A stretch of 64,000 bases of DNA, from the NCBI RefSeq assembly GCF_905171775.1, contig NC_053491.1, positions 297,444,799-297,508,798 of the forward strand. The letters are read 5' to 3'. Below the pieces are notes generated by a model. That model did not search any database and was not told the origin of the DNA. It saw only the letters and a list, made by a program, of their open reading frames with translations. Each line of letters starts with the position of its first letter. The first letter of the stretch is position 1. This DNA comes from Rana temporaria (lineage: Eukaryota > Chordata > Amphibia > Anura > Ranidae). Shown here one piece after another: positions 10,891-21,273 of the stretch. The position numbers were made by a program, and so were the translations under genes.

Positions 10891-11025
10891 GAAGAAACAT
10901 ACATATAAAAATAATAATAATTTTATTAAATAAAAATAAATAGACAGAGAATACATAGTTAAAATTGAAAAACAGAACCTCAGGGATGCCCCTGGGTACA
11001 ATCTGTTATCGCAAACATATAGACT

Positions 11026-11076
11026 GGTCTATGTCTCGACTAGTTTTGTGGTAACAACCGCTTCCTCAGGAGGACC
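11026..11076 (-). ncRNA. Hammerhead-ribozyme-like motif
   Basis: On the minus strand: stem I 5' side GGTC-CTC, core CTGAGGA (an exact match to CUGANGA), stem II GCGGT...ACCAC, then AAAA in place of GAAA, then CTAGTC (a GUC cleavage triplet), and stem I 3' side GAG...GACC. The single core change (CGAAA to CAAAA) is what CpG decay would give. Self-cleavage is therefore likely lost in this copy. Confidence 0.55.
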
Positions 11077-11334
11077 AATCTATAAAGCAAACAATATAAT
11101 GGGTATTACATGAGCATAATAATTTCACAATAGCTATACTAATACAATGGAAAGGGATAATACAGAATTAAATAGCTTACCCACTATTTGGGTGGTCATG
11201 TGTGGCATCAGGCTGCCCAGGTAAAACAGCCCCCCCCCCCACGGCGGACGAGGGGGATAATACGGAAACTTTAGATGGAGGCATAGAATAGATAAGTCAA
11301 TTAAGGAGCAGCATACAAACGGAGTGGGACACCC

Positions 11335-11690
11335 GTGAACAAGGAGAAAGAAGGCAGGGAGAATGAAGGGGGAAAAAAGGGGGGGAAAGGGGAGGTGGAA
11401 AGGGGGAAGAAGGCGGGGAGAGGGAAGAGGAGGGGGAAGGGGGAGAAAAGGGAACGAGAAGGGAGACAAGAGGGAAGAAAGGGCAGGAAGGAAAGGGAGG
11501 GGGCAAGAAGAAGGGAAGAAAAGGGGGGGACACGCGAGAGGCAGTGGAGACTGGGGGGGAAAGAATGGGGACGAGGTGAAAGAAAAAAGGGGGGGAAGGG
11601 AAGATAAAAGGATGAAGGGTAGGCAGAGAGAAGGGAAGGAAGGGGAGGGAGGGAGATGAAAGGGGGGGAGACCAGGAAGGGGGAAGGACA
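11335..11690 (+). repeat. Polypurine (GGGA/GGAA) tract
   Basis: About 350 bp almost free of pyrimidines on the plus strand. It produces long false open frames rich in proline, serine and phenylalanine on the minus strand, and in glycine, arginine, lysine and glutamate on the plus strand. A similar tract lies at 17600-17780 inside an L1. Confidence 0.85.
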
Positions 11691-11912
11691 GAATGGGTAC
11701 CCAAAACCATAATTAAACTGAACAAAACGTGACCCAATTGGGCTCACCGAGTAATGAAGAGTGATGTGGGTGCCAACCCATCTCTGGTGGTTCACCAAGA
11801 TGCGAGGGCAGTGAGGCAGGTTGAAGATGGGGGTATCTCAAGGTACTTCTGACTAGGATAGCATCATTGGTAAAAATTGGTATAAGGTCCATCATTGCAA
11901 AGAACTGCCCAA

Positions 11913-11948
11913 CAATAGGAAGTCTGTTGAACGAAACGTATCGAAGAT
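11913..11948 (+). ncRNA. Weak hammerhead-like motif
   Basis: Plus strand: AGGA core end, stem-loop AGTCTGTTGAAC, GAAAC, then GTATC (an AUC triplet). The CUGANGA box is degraded to AATAGGA. It is reported mainly because it mirrors the better motif at 11026-11076 in the same repeat. Confidence 0.28.
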
Positions 11949-12374
11949 GCTCCTAGATGCCAGAAGGAAACATACCTGTGGGAGTCCCCAGTCCAAGGGT
12001 GGTGGCAGCCTCAATGTTCTGGGAGCCACAGGGAATCCGCACTGCTCATTCACGGGCAAAGCCCTTATGAATGAGCTCCCCAACCACGGACGCCAGAAAC
12101 GCCGCTGAAAGGCGGTGTCTGACGTCACAGGTCAGTTCCTCCGCACAGCGCGGGTGCGTGATTGACGCTGCCGCACGTGCGTGTTCCGCCCGAGCCAATG
12201 GGCGAGGAGCCCAGCTCGGGGAAAGCAAGGAGGGGAGGAACCAGAGGTCACCCCTCCCAGGAGAGACACACGTCCGCCGAAAATAGGGCAGGAAGAAACC
12301 AGGAGGCTAGAGACCGCACCCGACCACCAGTGGTAGCAATACAATTGATAATAAACAAAGAAAAATTACATTAA

Positions 12375-12848
12375 TTGCACACAGCAGAAGTGGTAGGAAC
12401 TATCATCAATTCACGACTCGACTACGCAAACTCCCTCTACTTAGGACTACCGAAATACCAGATTTCACGTCTACAAGTCGTCCAGAACACGGCAGCCAGA
12501 CTGGTAACAGGTAAAAAGCCATGGGAATCAGTCTCCCCGGCCTTGAGGTCCCTCCACTGGCTGCCCGTACAGGACCGGGTGACATTCAAGACACTCTGCC
12601 TCACCCACAAATGTATACAGGGGAACGCTCCCCAATACTTAAGCGAGAAAATAAAACCTTACGTCACCAAGCGCGTGCTCTGGTCAACCAACCAAAACCT
12701 TCTCCAAATTCCTAAATCCCAATACAAATCAAAGGGAGAACGTAGATTTTCGATCCAAGGACCACGGCTCTGGAATGCTCTACCCACTACAATCTGCTTG
12801 GAGGAAAACCATCGGGCCTTTAGGAAAAAAAAGACCCACCTCTTCTGA
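12375..12848 (+). pseudogene. L2-type LINE, C-terminal end of the RT protein
   Basis: L2 LINEs encode an endonuclease/RT protein whose C-terminal region carries a conserved block. Here it reads SRLDYANSLYLGLPK, LQVVQNTAARLVTG, SPALRSLHWLPVQDRV, FKTLCLTHKC and GPRLWNALP, ending FRKKKTHLF before the stop. The order and spacing match the C-terminal 150 or so residues of L2/CR1-group proteins. The frame is open over 157 codons, but the element is 5'-truncated: RT domain and endonuclease are absent. The L2 reading begins just after 12360, next to the composite repeat. Confidence 0.85.
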
Positions 12849-12918
12849 AAAGACCGGTACGACTATGGAAGCCAGCGCCTTGAGGCGATTAAGTTTACAT
12901 TTGTTGCGCTATACAAGT

Positions 12919-12944
12919 TACTCACTCACTCACTCACTCACTCA
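12919..12944 (+). repeat. L2 3' terminus with (ACTC)n microsatellite
   Basis: After the L2 stop, a 3' UTR of about 70 bp ends GCGCTATACAAGTT and runs into ACTC repeats. L2-group LINEs lack poly-A and end in short tandem repeats after a GCGCTATA-like sequence, so this marks the true 3' end of the copy. The 170 bp beyond it (12950-13115) hold nothing recognised. Confidence 0.75.
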
Positions 12945-13115
12945 ATATAAAAACAGTTACAGTAGATTGAGGGAGAATTAAATCCCACAAAATTGATTAC
13001 ATATAGGTTGTTAAACCACACAAGAAATTGTCACAGAAGGGCTAAGGGACTAGGGAAACGGGGCAGGTCATTGGTCAAACCGACTGTAAAAACAGGGACA
13101 TTAAGATTTGGGTCC

Positions 13116-13520
13116 CATTAATAAGTGGATGGGGAATACCCAAGTGATAACGTGTGGCACCGAATTTTGAATTTTTTACGTTGTTTGCGTAAGTCGTTCG
13201 CGAATAGGCTGGACGTAATTTACGTTCACTTCGAAAGCAATGACGATTTGCGGCAGAATTTCGAGCATGCGCACTGGGATTCTTTCACGAACGGCACATG
13301 CGCCATTCATAAAAAATGTAAAATACGCGGGGTCAACAATAATTTAAATAAAACACGCCCACATCATCCCCATCTGAATTAGGCGGGCTTACGCCGGCCC
13401 ACATACGTTATGCCGCCGTAACTTAGAGCGCAAGTTCTTTATAAATACGGAACTTGCGCCCTAATTTACAGCGGCGTAAAGTATCGGAGATACGTTACGC
13501 CCACACTAAATTACGCAGGG
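13116..13520. mobile_element. Harbinger-like MITE remnant
   Basis: Shares blocks in the same order with the second half of the complete MITE at 26697-27520: TTGCGTAAG, GCATGCGCA, TTTAAAT near ACACGCCC, GGCGGGCTTACGCCGG and GATACGTTACGCC. It ends around ATCTGAATCTAG. The left half and a clear target duplication are missing. An 85-codon open frame here (13125-13382) is accidental. Confidence 0.55.
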
Positions 13521-13535
13521 CTATCTGAATCTAGA

Positions 13536-14190
13536 ATGGAAAATATGTTTGCTGCGCTGCATAAATATAGTATACGTGTAATAGAATACTAAAAATATAT
13601 TTACATATTGTGCACAATATAATGACACCTGTGCAAAACTATATTAAAACGTAATAATCTTAAAATAAATAGTGAATCTGTGACAATGTGTATTCAAACA
13701 AAATCGTCCATAAAATTCAAATTGCCGTGTGAATCCACAAAACACTTGAAGAAAAGACAGGAATGATCCCAGGAAACAGTGTCCGATAGCAGAATAGATA
13801 AAAGAACCTCCACCTCCTATCATCTATCTGCTTACCGACTCCAATGATCTCCAGTGAGATCACCTTGCACATATGGCTCAACAGCCCTGCAGTTTCCCAA
13901 AGCTCATCTATGTATGTTCTCCTCCCTCAGAATCTCTTATAATAGTCTCCAGCAAGTCTCCCCGCAATGGATGGCCAAAAAGAAAAGAAGGATGCCAACA
14001 TAAAGTAGTAACGTCCAAACAATCTATTTATTAAAAGTTAATCACACTCACATTTGAGTAGAATAAAAGTAGCTTTGTATAATAATAGCCGGCCGGCTCT
14101 CTCTCTCCGCTCGTCCTTCCGGATAGCAGCGGGGTGTTCGATAGTGACGTCAGCACGCCGTTCCTCCCTACGCCGTTTCGTCCAATGACT
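13536..14190 (+). repeat. Fold-back repeat family, single arm copy
   Basis: Highly similar, in direct orientation, to 24593-25142. Shared stretches include AAATAGTGAATCTGTGAC, AACACTTGAAGAAAAG, GTTTCCCAAAGCTCATC and CGGCCGGCTCTC. Bases 13540-13620 also match, inverted, the far end of the second copy (25380-25470). No coding signal. The right end carries a hammerhead-like motif. Confidence 0.8.
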
Positions 14191-14205
14191 GGTGAAGGTA
14201 TCAGG
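14166..14205 (-). ncRNA. Degraded hammerhead-like motif
   Basis: Minus strand: stem-loop AGTCATTGGAC, GAAAC, GGCGTA, then GGG. The same 25 bases are present at 25118-25142, where the 5' core is better kept. Here the segment before the stem-loop has diverged or been replaced, so only half the motif is seen. Confidence 0.3.
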
Positions 14206-15248
14206 AATGGGTGGAGGGGCGGAGTGCGTGAGTAGTTGCACCTGTGCACCTCGTCGAGCCTGGAGGATATGCAGGTGAACGGGGTCGGCATGTAGCGTGC
14301 TGAGGGCTGCGGCTGTGGAGCACATTCGATGCACATTCAAGGCTCCTAATACCGGCACTCGGGTGTGAGTGAGTACAGGACTGTATAGACTGAATCGAAT
14401 CGGATCAGAGCAGAGCAGGGCTTGATGCGAGAGGTAGGGGGAAGGGGGGAGCATTGTTCGTAGCGCAGTCCGTAGTGCTCTGGATGTCTGTAGCTCGTAA
14501 CTCTCGTAACCCGCAGTAACCCTCGTAACCCGCAGCCCGCGGTATGCAGCCTATGACCTGATGATTCACTGCCCGTGAGCTATAATGCTGTAAGGGTGAC
14601 TGCTCACTCCTACCCCACCGCCCCCCCCTCCCCTTTCATCCCTCTCACCGTTCCTCTTACCATATCTCTCATTGTATCCCGCCTTACTATCCGCTGCACG
14701 AGTACCCAGTGGTCTTTGTTTCGCTGACACAGCGGGCTAAGGAGTAGTCCAGACGCGGTGCGGAGCATATCGAGAGCTGGATCTGTCGGGAGAAGACGCA
14801 GCCACAACTTGATAGCTCGATTGATGAGTACACTCGTCCGCTTGCAGCAGCATTCGCAAGTGACCCACTCACTCCACTCTTAGATCTCTACACGCTACCT
14901 GCGACCTGCTACCGTCACCATAAACAACATAAATCCGGACCTGGGATTATGGACCATACAGAGGATAACTAAGATTTTAGGCAGTACAGCGTATCCCTAG
15001 TTCCGTGAGTAATGACAATAGCCATAGACAATAGCCACAAAGGAGTAATATGTAATGTTTACAGGTGGTGAGTAAACGCTACAGTCACTTAAAACAGACC
15101 TTTATCAGCCTTGGCAGCCTGCAAATGTTGAATTTATATTCACATATAAAGTTTACATAAGGAGCAGCGGACAGGAGACAAATAATGGATGATAAAAAAT
15201 GGATAAAAGGACTGTGACAAATTATGATGGAAATTGTGATTATATATC
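14206..15248. other. Noncoding repeat-like sequence
   Basis: GC-rich at the start, with a short tandem-like stretch of CGTAACCCGCAG units around 14500-14550, becoming AT-rich after 14900. No coding or structural RNA signal was recognised. It probably belongs to the repeat that carries the motif at 15250. Confidence 0.35.
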
Positions 15249-15249
15249 A

Positions 15250-15285
15250 CCCCAGATGATGCAAACTATTGCGAAACGCGTCGGG
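15250..15285 (+). ncRNA. Hammerhead-ribozyme-like motif
   Basis: Plus strand: stem I CCC, core CAGATGA (CUGAUGA with one change), a T, stem II GCAA-ACTA-TTGC (4 perfect pairs), GAAAC, GCGTC (a GUC cleavage triplet), then GGG closing stem I. One core mismatch means activity is doubtful, but the order of elements is the full hammerhead order. Confidence 0.48.
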
Positions 15286-15289
15286 ACTC

Positions 15290-16290
15290 TGCTGCTGCCA
15301 TGCACTATTTCTTATTGATGTCCTTTTGATGTCCTTTTTATCCAGCAAAACTGTAAGTGTTTTTAACCGTTATAAAATCTCAACATTGTTACGGTATCAC
15401 ACTATGTGCCTTCGTTTTCCTTTATGCACTTTGGATACGGCCTGATCCTTTGAGAATTACCTCCAAGTTGCTGCCATTCCCCCCTGTGCTGGTTTACGTG
15501 ATGTCTTCAGGGTATCCTCCCAATCATATATCCAGATCCGGTTGATGTGGTCTTCACCAACTTACATTCAGCTTGTATTGACCCTTTAAGCGTATGCTTA
15601 TTTGGGTTCAATACCTCTGGTAAGCCTCTGCTTCTGGTGGTGGTCATTTTCACAAATCATTTACTTTGATTCACCGTGGTGTTTGAAACCATTCACTTGA
15701 TTACTCATCCATCAACAGTTTATTTTTAACTATCTACTGTCATTGATTTATTATATATGGACTTTTTCATTTGATTACACTGTCAATTGGTGTTAACACA
15801 GACTATTAGTACCATGTCATCATCATTATTATTATTTTTAGCGCCACAAAATTGTTTTCTGTTTTTTCACTGCTTTCTTGTTTCACTGGATTGTTTGTGG
15901 CTGCTAAGTATTTGGATAGCGCAGATTTATTTTTGTTTTTGTATATATCATATGTAGTATTGTGATCACTTTACAATATTATAACTGCATTGAACTGTGA
16001 GAATGCTCTAGACAAGGGGCGAAGGGTTAATTGAATTGAATAGTGCCTGAAAAACACCCAAAAAACTTGGATATTTTGAAATTGCCCAATGCTGCATTAA
16101 GACTGTGCTATAAAAATATATATTATATATATATATTTATTCCATGGAAGCAGGCCCTAGTCAGTCCAGTCTCGGGACCCCCCTTTTTTAAGGGGGCACT
16201 TGGAAAAGATCGCTGGTGGGAGGACAAATAGGCCGCAAATAGGCCTCAAACAAGTAATAATATTATCCTTTTATATAAAGTATTCTTTAA
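15290..16290. other. AT-rich repeat-derived sequence, no gene seen
   Basis: Contains phrases such as TTTTTAGCGCCACAAAA (about 15835) and GGATAGCGCAGATTTATT (about 15915) that look like 3' ends of retroelement-type repeats. No coding frame beyond 62 codons and no recognised domain. The L1 5' UTR probably starts within or just after this stretch. Confidence 0.35.
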
Positions 16291-16866
16291 AATATCATTG
16301 AGACGCAGAAAGGGTGCTGACAGCCTCTATTTTCTCCTCTCTGCGTTTCTCTATCTTCGTTAAAGCAAATCCCAAGAAGTTACGTTAAAAGTTGGTACGG
16401 ACTTAATACTGAACTTACTAATTTAAAACACTGAGCCGAAGGACAAAGTTATTAAGTGTATGAAATAAGCAGGTTCTAAACCCTCAGTAGCCCGGACTGA
16501 CACACAGTTTATATTCTTTGGCGATTGTTTTGCGGCAGTAGAGCAGACATCAGGAGAGGGGTGTGAGGGGGAGAGGGAGAAAGGGGGAGATCCCCCACTT
16601 TTTTTTTTTTTGGTGTCCTCTTCTCTTATTTTCTCTATTGCGATTTGAGTGGTGGTCAGTAGGGATCAGACAAATATTAAAAAGGGGGTAACCGTGGAAA
16701 AAGCCAGTGGTTAAATAAGTATTCGAATGAGGGGAAGATCACTGAGAGGGGCCACAACAAATCCACCTAAAATAACCGATAGCCCAAGTACAATTAAAAA
16801 ATACATAGTTAAAAAAATAAATAATTTTTTTTTATAAAAAATCCAGTTAAAGAGACCCCGGAAAAA

Positions 16867-17580
16867 ATGGCTCCTACGAAAAAAAAACCTATAGAGGCCG
16901 CACAGAAAACGGGAATCAGAAGACAGTCGCAGGCACCGGAAGGGGCAAGGACTTCCACTATAGTAGATGAAGAATACGATGACGTGGAAGAGAATGAATC
17001 GATAGAAGACCAGCTGCCAACAAAAGGAGAAATAGCAAAAATGTTTGCGAGGATGGAGACTATAATGAATAAAATGGAATCTTCTCTTAAAGGGGAAATG
17101 GTTTTAATTCATGAAGATATGAATCACATCCTGAGGAGGGTAGAAGAAACGGTTCAGGCAACTGAGGTCAGGGAACTGAAGGACCAGATGAAAGAGATAC
17201 AGAAAGAACAAAAAGGTACCTAAAATATAGACTGGAAGACAAGGAAAACCGAAACAGAAGGAAAAATCTGAAGATCAGGGGATTGCCGGATGAACAAGTG
17301 GAAGATCTGCAGGAAAAAACCGACAAAATATTTGGCCAAATGCTAGGCAAAACTGTAACAGAAAAAATAAAAATAGAAAGAATCCATAGGATAAGAAAAC
17401 TGGCAGGAGTAGCAGAGGAATTGCCAAGAGATGTAATTGTGAGATTTCACAACTTCCAAGACAAGGAGCGAATCCGAACGTACCTAAAAACCAATGGCCC
17501 GGCGAAATTTGAGGAGTCTGCGCTGCAGATTTTTCCTGATCTGGCAGCTGAAACATTGGCAAGGAAAAGATTATTAAAAC
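16867..17580 (+). pseudogene. L1 ORF1 protein, one frameshift
   Basis: Starts MAPTKKKPIEAAQK at ATG 16867. An acidic segment (DEEYDDVEENESIED) is followed by a coiled coil (MFARMETIMNKMESSLKGEM, then VEETVQATEVRELKDQMKE). A frameshift near 17217 leads into YRLEDKENRNRRKNLKIRGL, the ORF1 hallmark. The C-terminal domain follows: IERIHRIRK, ELPRDVIVRFHNFQDKERI, FEESALQIFPDLAAETL. After about 17600 the frame runs into the polypurine tract and codes only G, E and R, so the natural C-terminus is disrupted or merges with the tract. Confidence 0.82.
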
Positions 17581-17599
17581 CATTATTAGGGAAGGTCAA

Positions 17600-17780
17600 T
17601 AGCCCCCAATTCAGAGGGGAGAGAGGGGGGGAGGAGGGAGGAGGGCGGACGGGATGGGAGGGGATTGAGGGAGGAGGGGGAAGGAGGGTCCGAAGGGAGA
17701 GGGAGGGGAAGGGGAGGTGGTAGGGAGGGAAGTGGAGGGAGAGGGGGGGGAGGGGGAGGTAGTAGGGAGGGAAGTAAAGG
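17600..17780 (+). repeat. Polypurine tract between L1 ORF1 and ORF2
   Basis: GGGA/GGAGG-rich run on the L1 sense strand, similar in composition to 11335-11690 and to shorter runs in the 3' UTR at 24235-24300. G-quadruplex-forming potential is plausible but was not computed. Confidence 0.8.
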
Positions 17781-17824
17781 GGCCAGTAAATTTGCAACAA
17801 CATATTATAATTTTATAGTACCTG

Positions 17825-18723
17825 ATGCCAAAAATTAATATAATATCATATAATGTACGGGGGATAAATGCGCCAATTAAAAGAGATAATATAATGAGAG
17901 AACTAATATTTTTGAAAGCAGATGTCGTTTTTTTACAGGAGACTCACCTGACTGGTGAGGCCAAGAGTAGGGTCCGTTCAGATGAGTTTCCTGTATGGTT
18001 TTATGCGGACTCGCCCATCAGTCGGGCCAAAGGTCTTGCTATAGGATTCTCCAGAAACGTTAGGTTTGTACTGGAGAAAATGAAGATAGATTCAGAAGGA
18101 CGTTTTCTTTTTTTAAGGGGGAATCTGAATGGGGTAAAGATGTCTTTTGCGAATGTGTATGGACCAAATAAAAAGTCAGTAAAGTACCAGATAGGAATAG
18201 TTGACGAGTTTATGGACTTTAAGATAGGGGATGCTATTATGGGAGGAGATTTTAACACATGTTTGGACCCCAAATTAGATAGTACGTCACATGCACAGGG
18301 CATGGCAGGGAATTAGGGAGAGGAAAATCTTAAAAAGGAAACTGCACCAAAATCAACTTGTAGATGTTTGGAGATCCCAACATATAAGACAAAAAGATTA
18401 TACATTCCGCTCCCCTGTGCATGGGACGTATACAAGAATAGATTATTTTTTAATAGAACATAAATTATTGGAAGTAGCTGAAGAAACAAAGATAGGTATT
18501 ACAACGTTTTCCAATCATGCACCAATTACATTACAACTGACGATAGGAGAGAGGGTATCTGGGAAAAGGAACTGGAGACTAAACGAAGAACTATTAATGG
18601 ATAAAGATATAGAGAGGAGATTAAGGAAAGAAATTGAACAGTTTTTCTTAGAGAATAACACAGAAGGAATGTCTGAAGCAATAGTGTGGGAAACTCATAA
18701 AGCATTTATTAGGGGAATTTTGA
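17825..18723 (+). pseudogene. L1 ORF2 endonuclease domain
   Basis: Starts MPKINIISYNVRGINAP at 17825. The EEP endonuclease motifs follow in order: ADVVFLQETHLTG, MSFANVYGPN, AIMGGDFNTCLDP. A frameshift near 18300 leads into LVDVWRSQH, YTRIDYFLIEHKL and ITTFSNHAPITL, with the SNHAP block in place of the usual SDHSP. The domain nicks the target DNA during target-primed reverse transcription. The linker region AFIRGILI runs up to the TTAA MITE at 18724. After that MITE, 19723-19783 reads KEGMNNKKKNYEKKVRL; after the next MITE, 20228-20285 reads LEQLHKEMGQREILLNLN. Confidence 0.85.
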
Positions 18724-18727
18724 TTAA

Positions 18728-19718
18728 CCACTTAAGCCCCGGACCATATTGCTGCCTAAAGACCCAAGGGGTTTTTACAGTTCGGGACTGCGTCGCTTGA
18801 ACAGACAATTGCGCGGTCGTGCAACGTGGCTCCCAAACAAAATTGGCGTCCTTTTTCCCCCACAAATAGAGCTTTCTTTTGGTGGTATTTGATCACCTCT
18901 GCGGTTTTTATTTTTTGCGCTATAAACAAAAATAGAGCGACAATTTTGAAAAAAATGCAATATTTTTTACTTTTTGCTATAATAAATATCCCCCAAAAAC
19001 ATATATAAAAAAATTTTTTTTCCTCCGTTTAGGCCGATACGTATTCTTCTACCTATTTTTGGTAAAAAAAAATCGCAATAATCGTTTATCGGTTGGTTTG
19101 CGCAAAATTTATAGCGTTTACAAAATAGGGGATAGTTTTTTTGCATTTTTATTTTTTTTACTACTAATGGCGGCGATCAGCGATTTTTTTTCATGACTGC
19201 GACATTATGGCGGACACTTCAGACAATTTTGACACATTTTTGGGACAATTGTCATTTTCACAGCAAAAAATGCATTTAAATTGCATTGTTTATTGTGAAA
19301 ATGACAGTTGCAGTTTGGGAGTTAACCACAGGGGGCGCTGTAGGAGTTAGGGTTTACTTTGTGTGTGTTTACTAGTGTAGGGGGGTGTGGCTGTAGGAAT
19401 GACGTCATCGATCGTGTCTTCCCTATAAAGGGAATGACGCGATCGATGCGCCGACACAGTGAAGCACGGGGAAGCCGTGTTTACACACGGCTCTCCCCTT
19501 TCTTCAGCTCCGGGGAGCTATCGCGACGGAGCGGCTATAAACAAATAGCCGCGCCGTCGTCCCGGATCGCTCCCCGAGCGGACCCGACCTCCGCATGTAC
19601 CGGGGGGGGTCCCGATCGGACCCCCCACCCACGTCTAGCAGAGGACGTACAGGTACGTACATGTGCCTGTCCGTGCCATTCTGCTGACGTATATGTACAT
19701 GAGGAGGTCGGGAAGTGG
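18728..19718 (+). mobile_element. TTAA-target MITE (copy 2)
   Basis: 991 bp flanked by TTAA at 18724-18727 and 19719-19722. The ends are CCACTTAAGCCCCGGACC and GAGGTCGGGAAGTGG, so the terminal CCACTT and AAGTGG are inverted repeats. Internal features shared with the other copies are CACAAATAGAGCTTTC, TATAAACAAAAATAGAGCG, GGCCGATACGTATTC and GACACATTTTTGGGAC. Excision joins the L1 codons ILI to KEG. TTAA targeting points to piggyBac or Kolobok mobilisation; the superfamily is not settled. Confidence 0.85.
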
Positions 19719-19786
19719 TTAAAGAGGGAATGAATAATAAAAAAAAAAATTATGAAAAAAAAGTAAGATTAGTAAAAGAAATCTTA

Positions 19787-20224
19787 TGCCTAGTACACAC
19801 GAGAGGATTTATATCCTCTGAGGATTTTGATCCGATGGAGTGTACACACCATCGGATCGAAATCCACGCCAAATTCCCATCGCGATGACGTGTCGCGCCG
19901 TCGCCGCGATGACGCGGCGACGTGCGCGACTCTGTCATATAAGGAATTCCACGCATGCGTCGAATCATTACGACGCATGCGAGGGATGGGTTCGGACGGA
20001 TCGATCCGGTGAGTCTGTACAGACCACCGGATCGATCCGCTGGAGCCGATTCCAGCGGATAGATTTCTTAGCATGCCAAGAAATTTTTATCTGCTGGAAA
20101 TCGGTCGGCCCGAAATATATCCGCGGATAAATATCCGCTGGATCGTACACACCAGCGGATCTATCCGCTGAAACCGATCCGCGGATCAATTTCAGCGGAT
20201 CGATCCTCTCGTGTGTACGGGGCC
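19787..20224. mobile_element. TTA-flanked MITE (Harbinger-like)
   Basis: 438 bp flanked by TTA at 19784-19786 and 20225-20227. The ends are TGCCTAGTACACACGAGAGG and CTCTCGTGTGTACGGGGCC. The inside is rich in self-complementary CAGCGGAT and ATCCGCTG words and in TGTACACACC. Excision restores the L1 reading VKEI-LDLEQ. A 3-bp TTA duplication fits PIF/Harbinger. Confidence 0.78.
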
Positions 20225-20289
20225 TTAGATCTTGAACAACTACATAAAGAGATGGGACAGAGGGAAATTCTCCTAAACCTCAACATTAA

Positions 20290-21269
20290 CCACTAGAGTA
20301 CCGGGCCATCGTCAAATGACGGCTCCACGGTGACTCTGAATATTTAACAGGATGTCAATTGACGTCCTGTATTCTTGCGGCCACTGGGCGGCGCGCGAGC
20401 GCCCGGCGCGTCCCCGAGATGCCGATGCGCGTGCCTGGCGGTCGCGATGTCCGCCAGGCACTCGGAATCGGCGGCTACAGGGACAAGACGTGGAGCTCTG
20501 TGTGTAAACACAGAGCTCCACATCCTGTCAGGGGAGAGAGGAGACCGATCTGTGTCCCTTGTACATAGGGACATAGATCGGTCACCTCCCCCAGTCACCC
20601 CCCTTCCCCCACAGTTAGAACACAATACAGGTATACATATTAACCCCTCCCTCACCCCCTAGTGTTAACCCCTTGAATGCCAGTCACATTTATACAGTAA
20701 TTAGTGCATATTTATCGCATTAATCGCTGTATAAATGTGAATGGCGCCAAAAACGTGTCAAAAGTGTCCGATGTGTTGGCCGCAATGTCACTGTGACAGT
20801 AAAAAAATCGCAAATCGCCGCCAATACTAGTAAAAAAATTAATAAAATAAAAATGCCATAAATCTATCAGCTATTTTGTAAACGCTATAACTTTTGCGCA
20901 AACCAATCAATATATGATCATTGCGATTTTTTTTACCAAAAATATGTAGAAGAATACATATCGGCCTAAACTGAGGAAAAAAAATGTTTTTTTTTTAAAA
21001 AAAATTGTGATATTTATTAAATAAAAAACTAAAAAATAGTGTTTTTTTTTTAAATTGTCACTCTTCTTTTGTTTATAGCGCAAAAAATAAAAACCGCAGA
21101 GGTGATCAAATACCACCAAAAGAAAGCTCTATTTGTGGGAACAAAATGATAAAAAAAAATTTGGGTACAGTGTAGCACGACCGCGCAATTGTCATTCAAA
21201 GTGCGACAGTGCTGAAAGCTGAAAACTGGCTTGGGCAGGAAGGGGCGTAAGTGCCCAGTATGGAAGTGG
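20290..21269 (-). mobile_element. TTAA-target MITE (copy 3), opposite orientation
   Basis: 980 bp flanked by TTAA at 20286-20289 and 21270-21273, with CCACTAGAG...TGGAAGTGG ends. The order of internal blocks is the reverse complement of copy 2 (GC-rich end first, CACAAATAGAG-type block last). Excision joins the L1 codons NLNI to KRDE. Confidence 0.85.
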
Positions 21270-21273
21270 TTAA

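Larger units (their letters stand above)
10891..12360. repeat. Composite noncoding repeat with ribozyme-like motifs
   Basis: A/T-rich tract (10900-11000), then a hammerhead-like motif (11026-11076), a purine-rich tract (11335-11690), a second weak motif (11913-11948) and a GC-rich, CpG-rich block (12040-12330). No coding signal was recognised. The arrangement of opposed hammerhead-like motifs resembles that of non-autonomous Penelope-like or retrozyme-type elements, but the family is not identified here. Confidence 0.5.

Noticed and set aside
11297..11798. Long proline/serine/phenylalanine-rich frames on the minus strand
   Set aside because: They are by-products of the polypurine tract; similar junk frames occur at 17447-17803.
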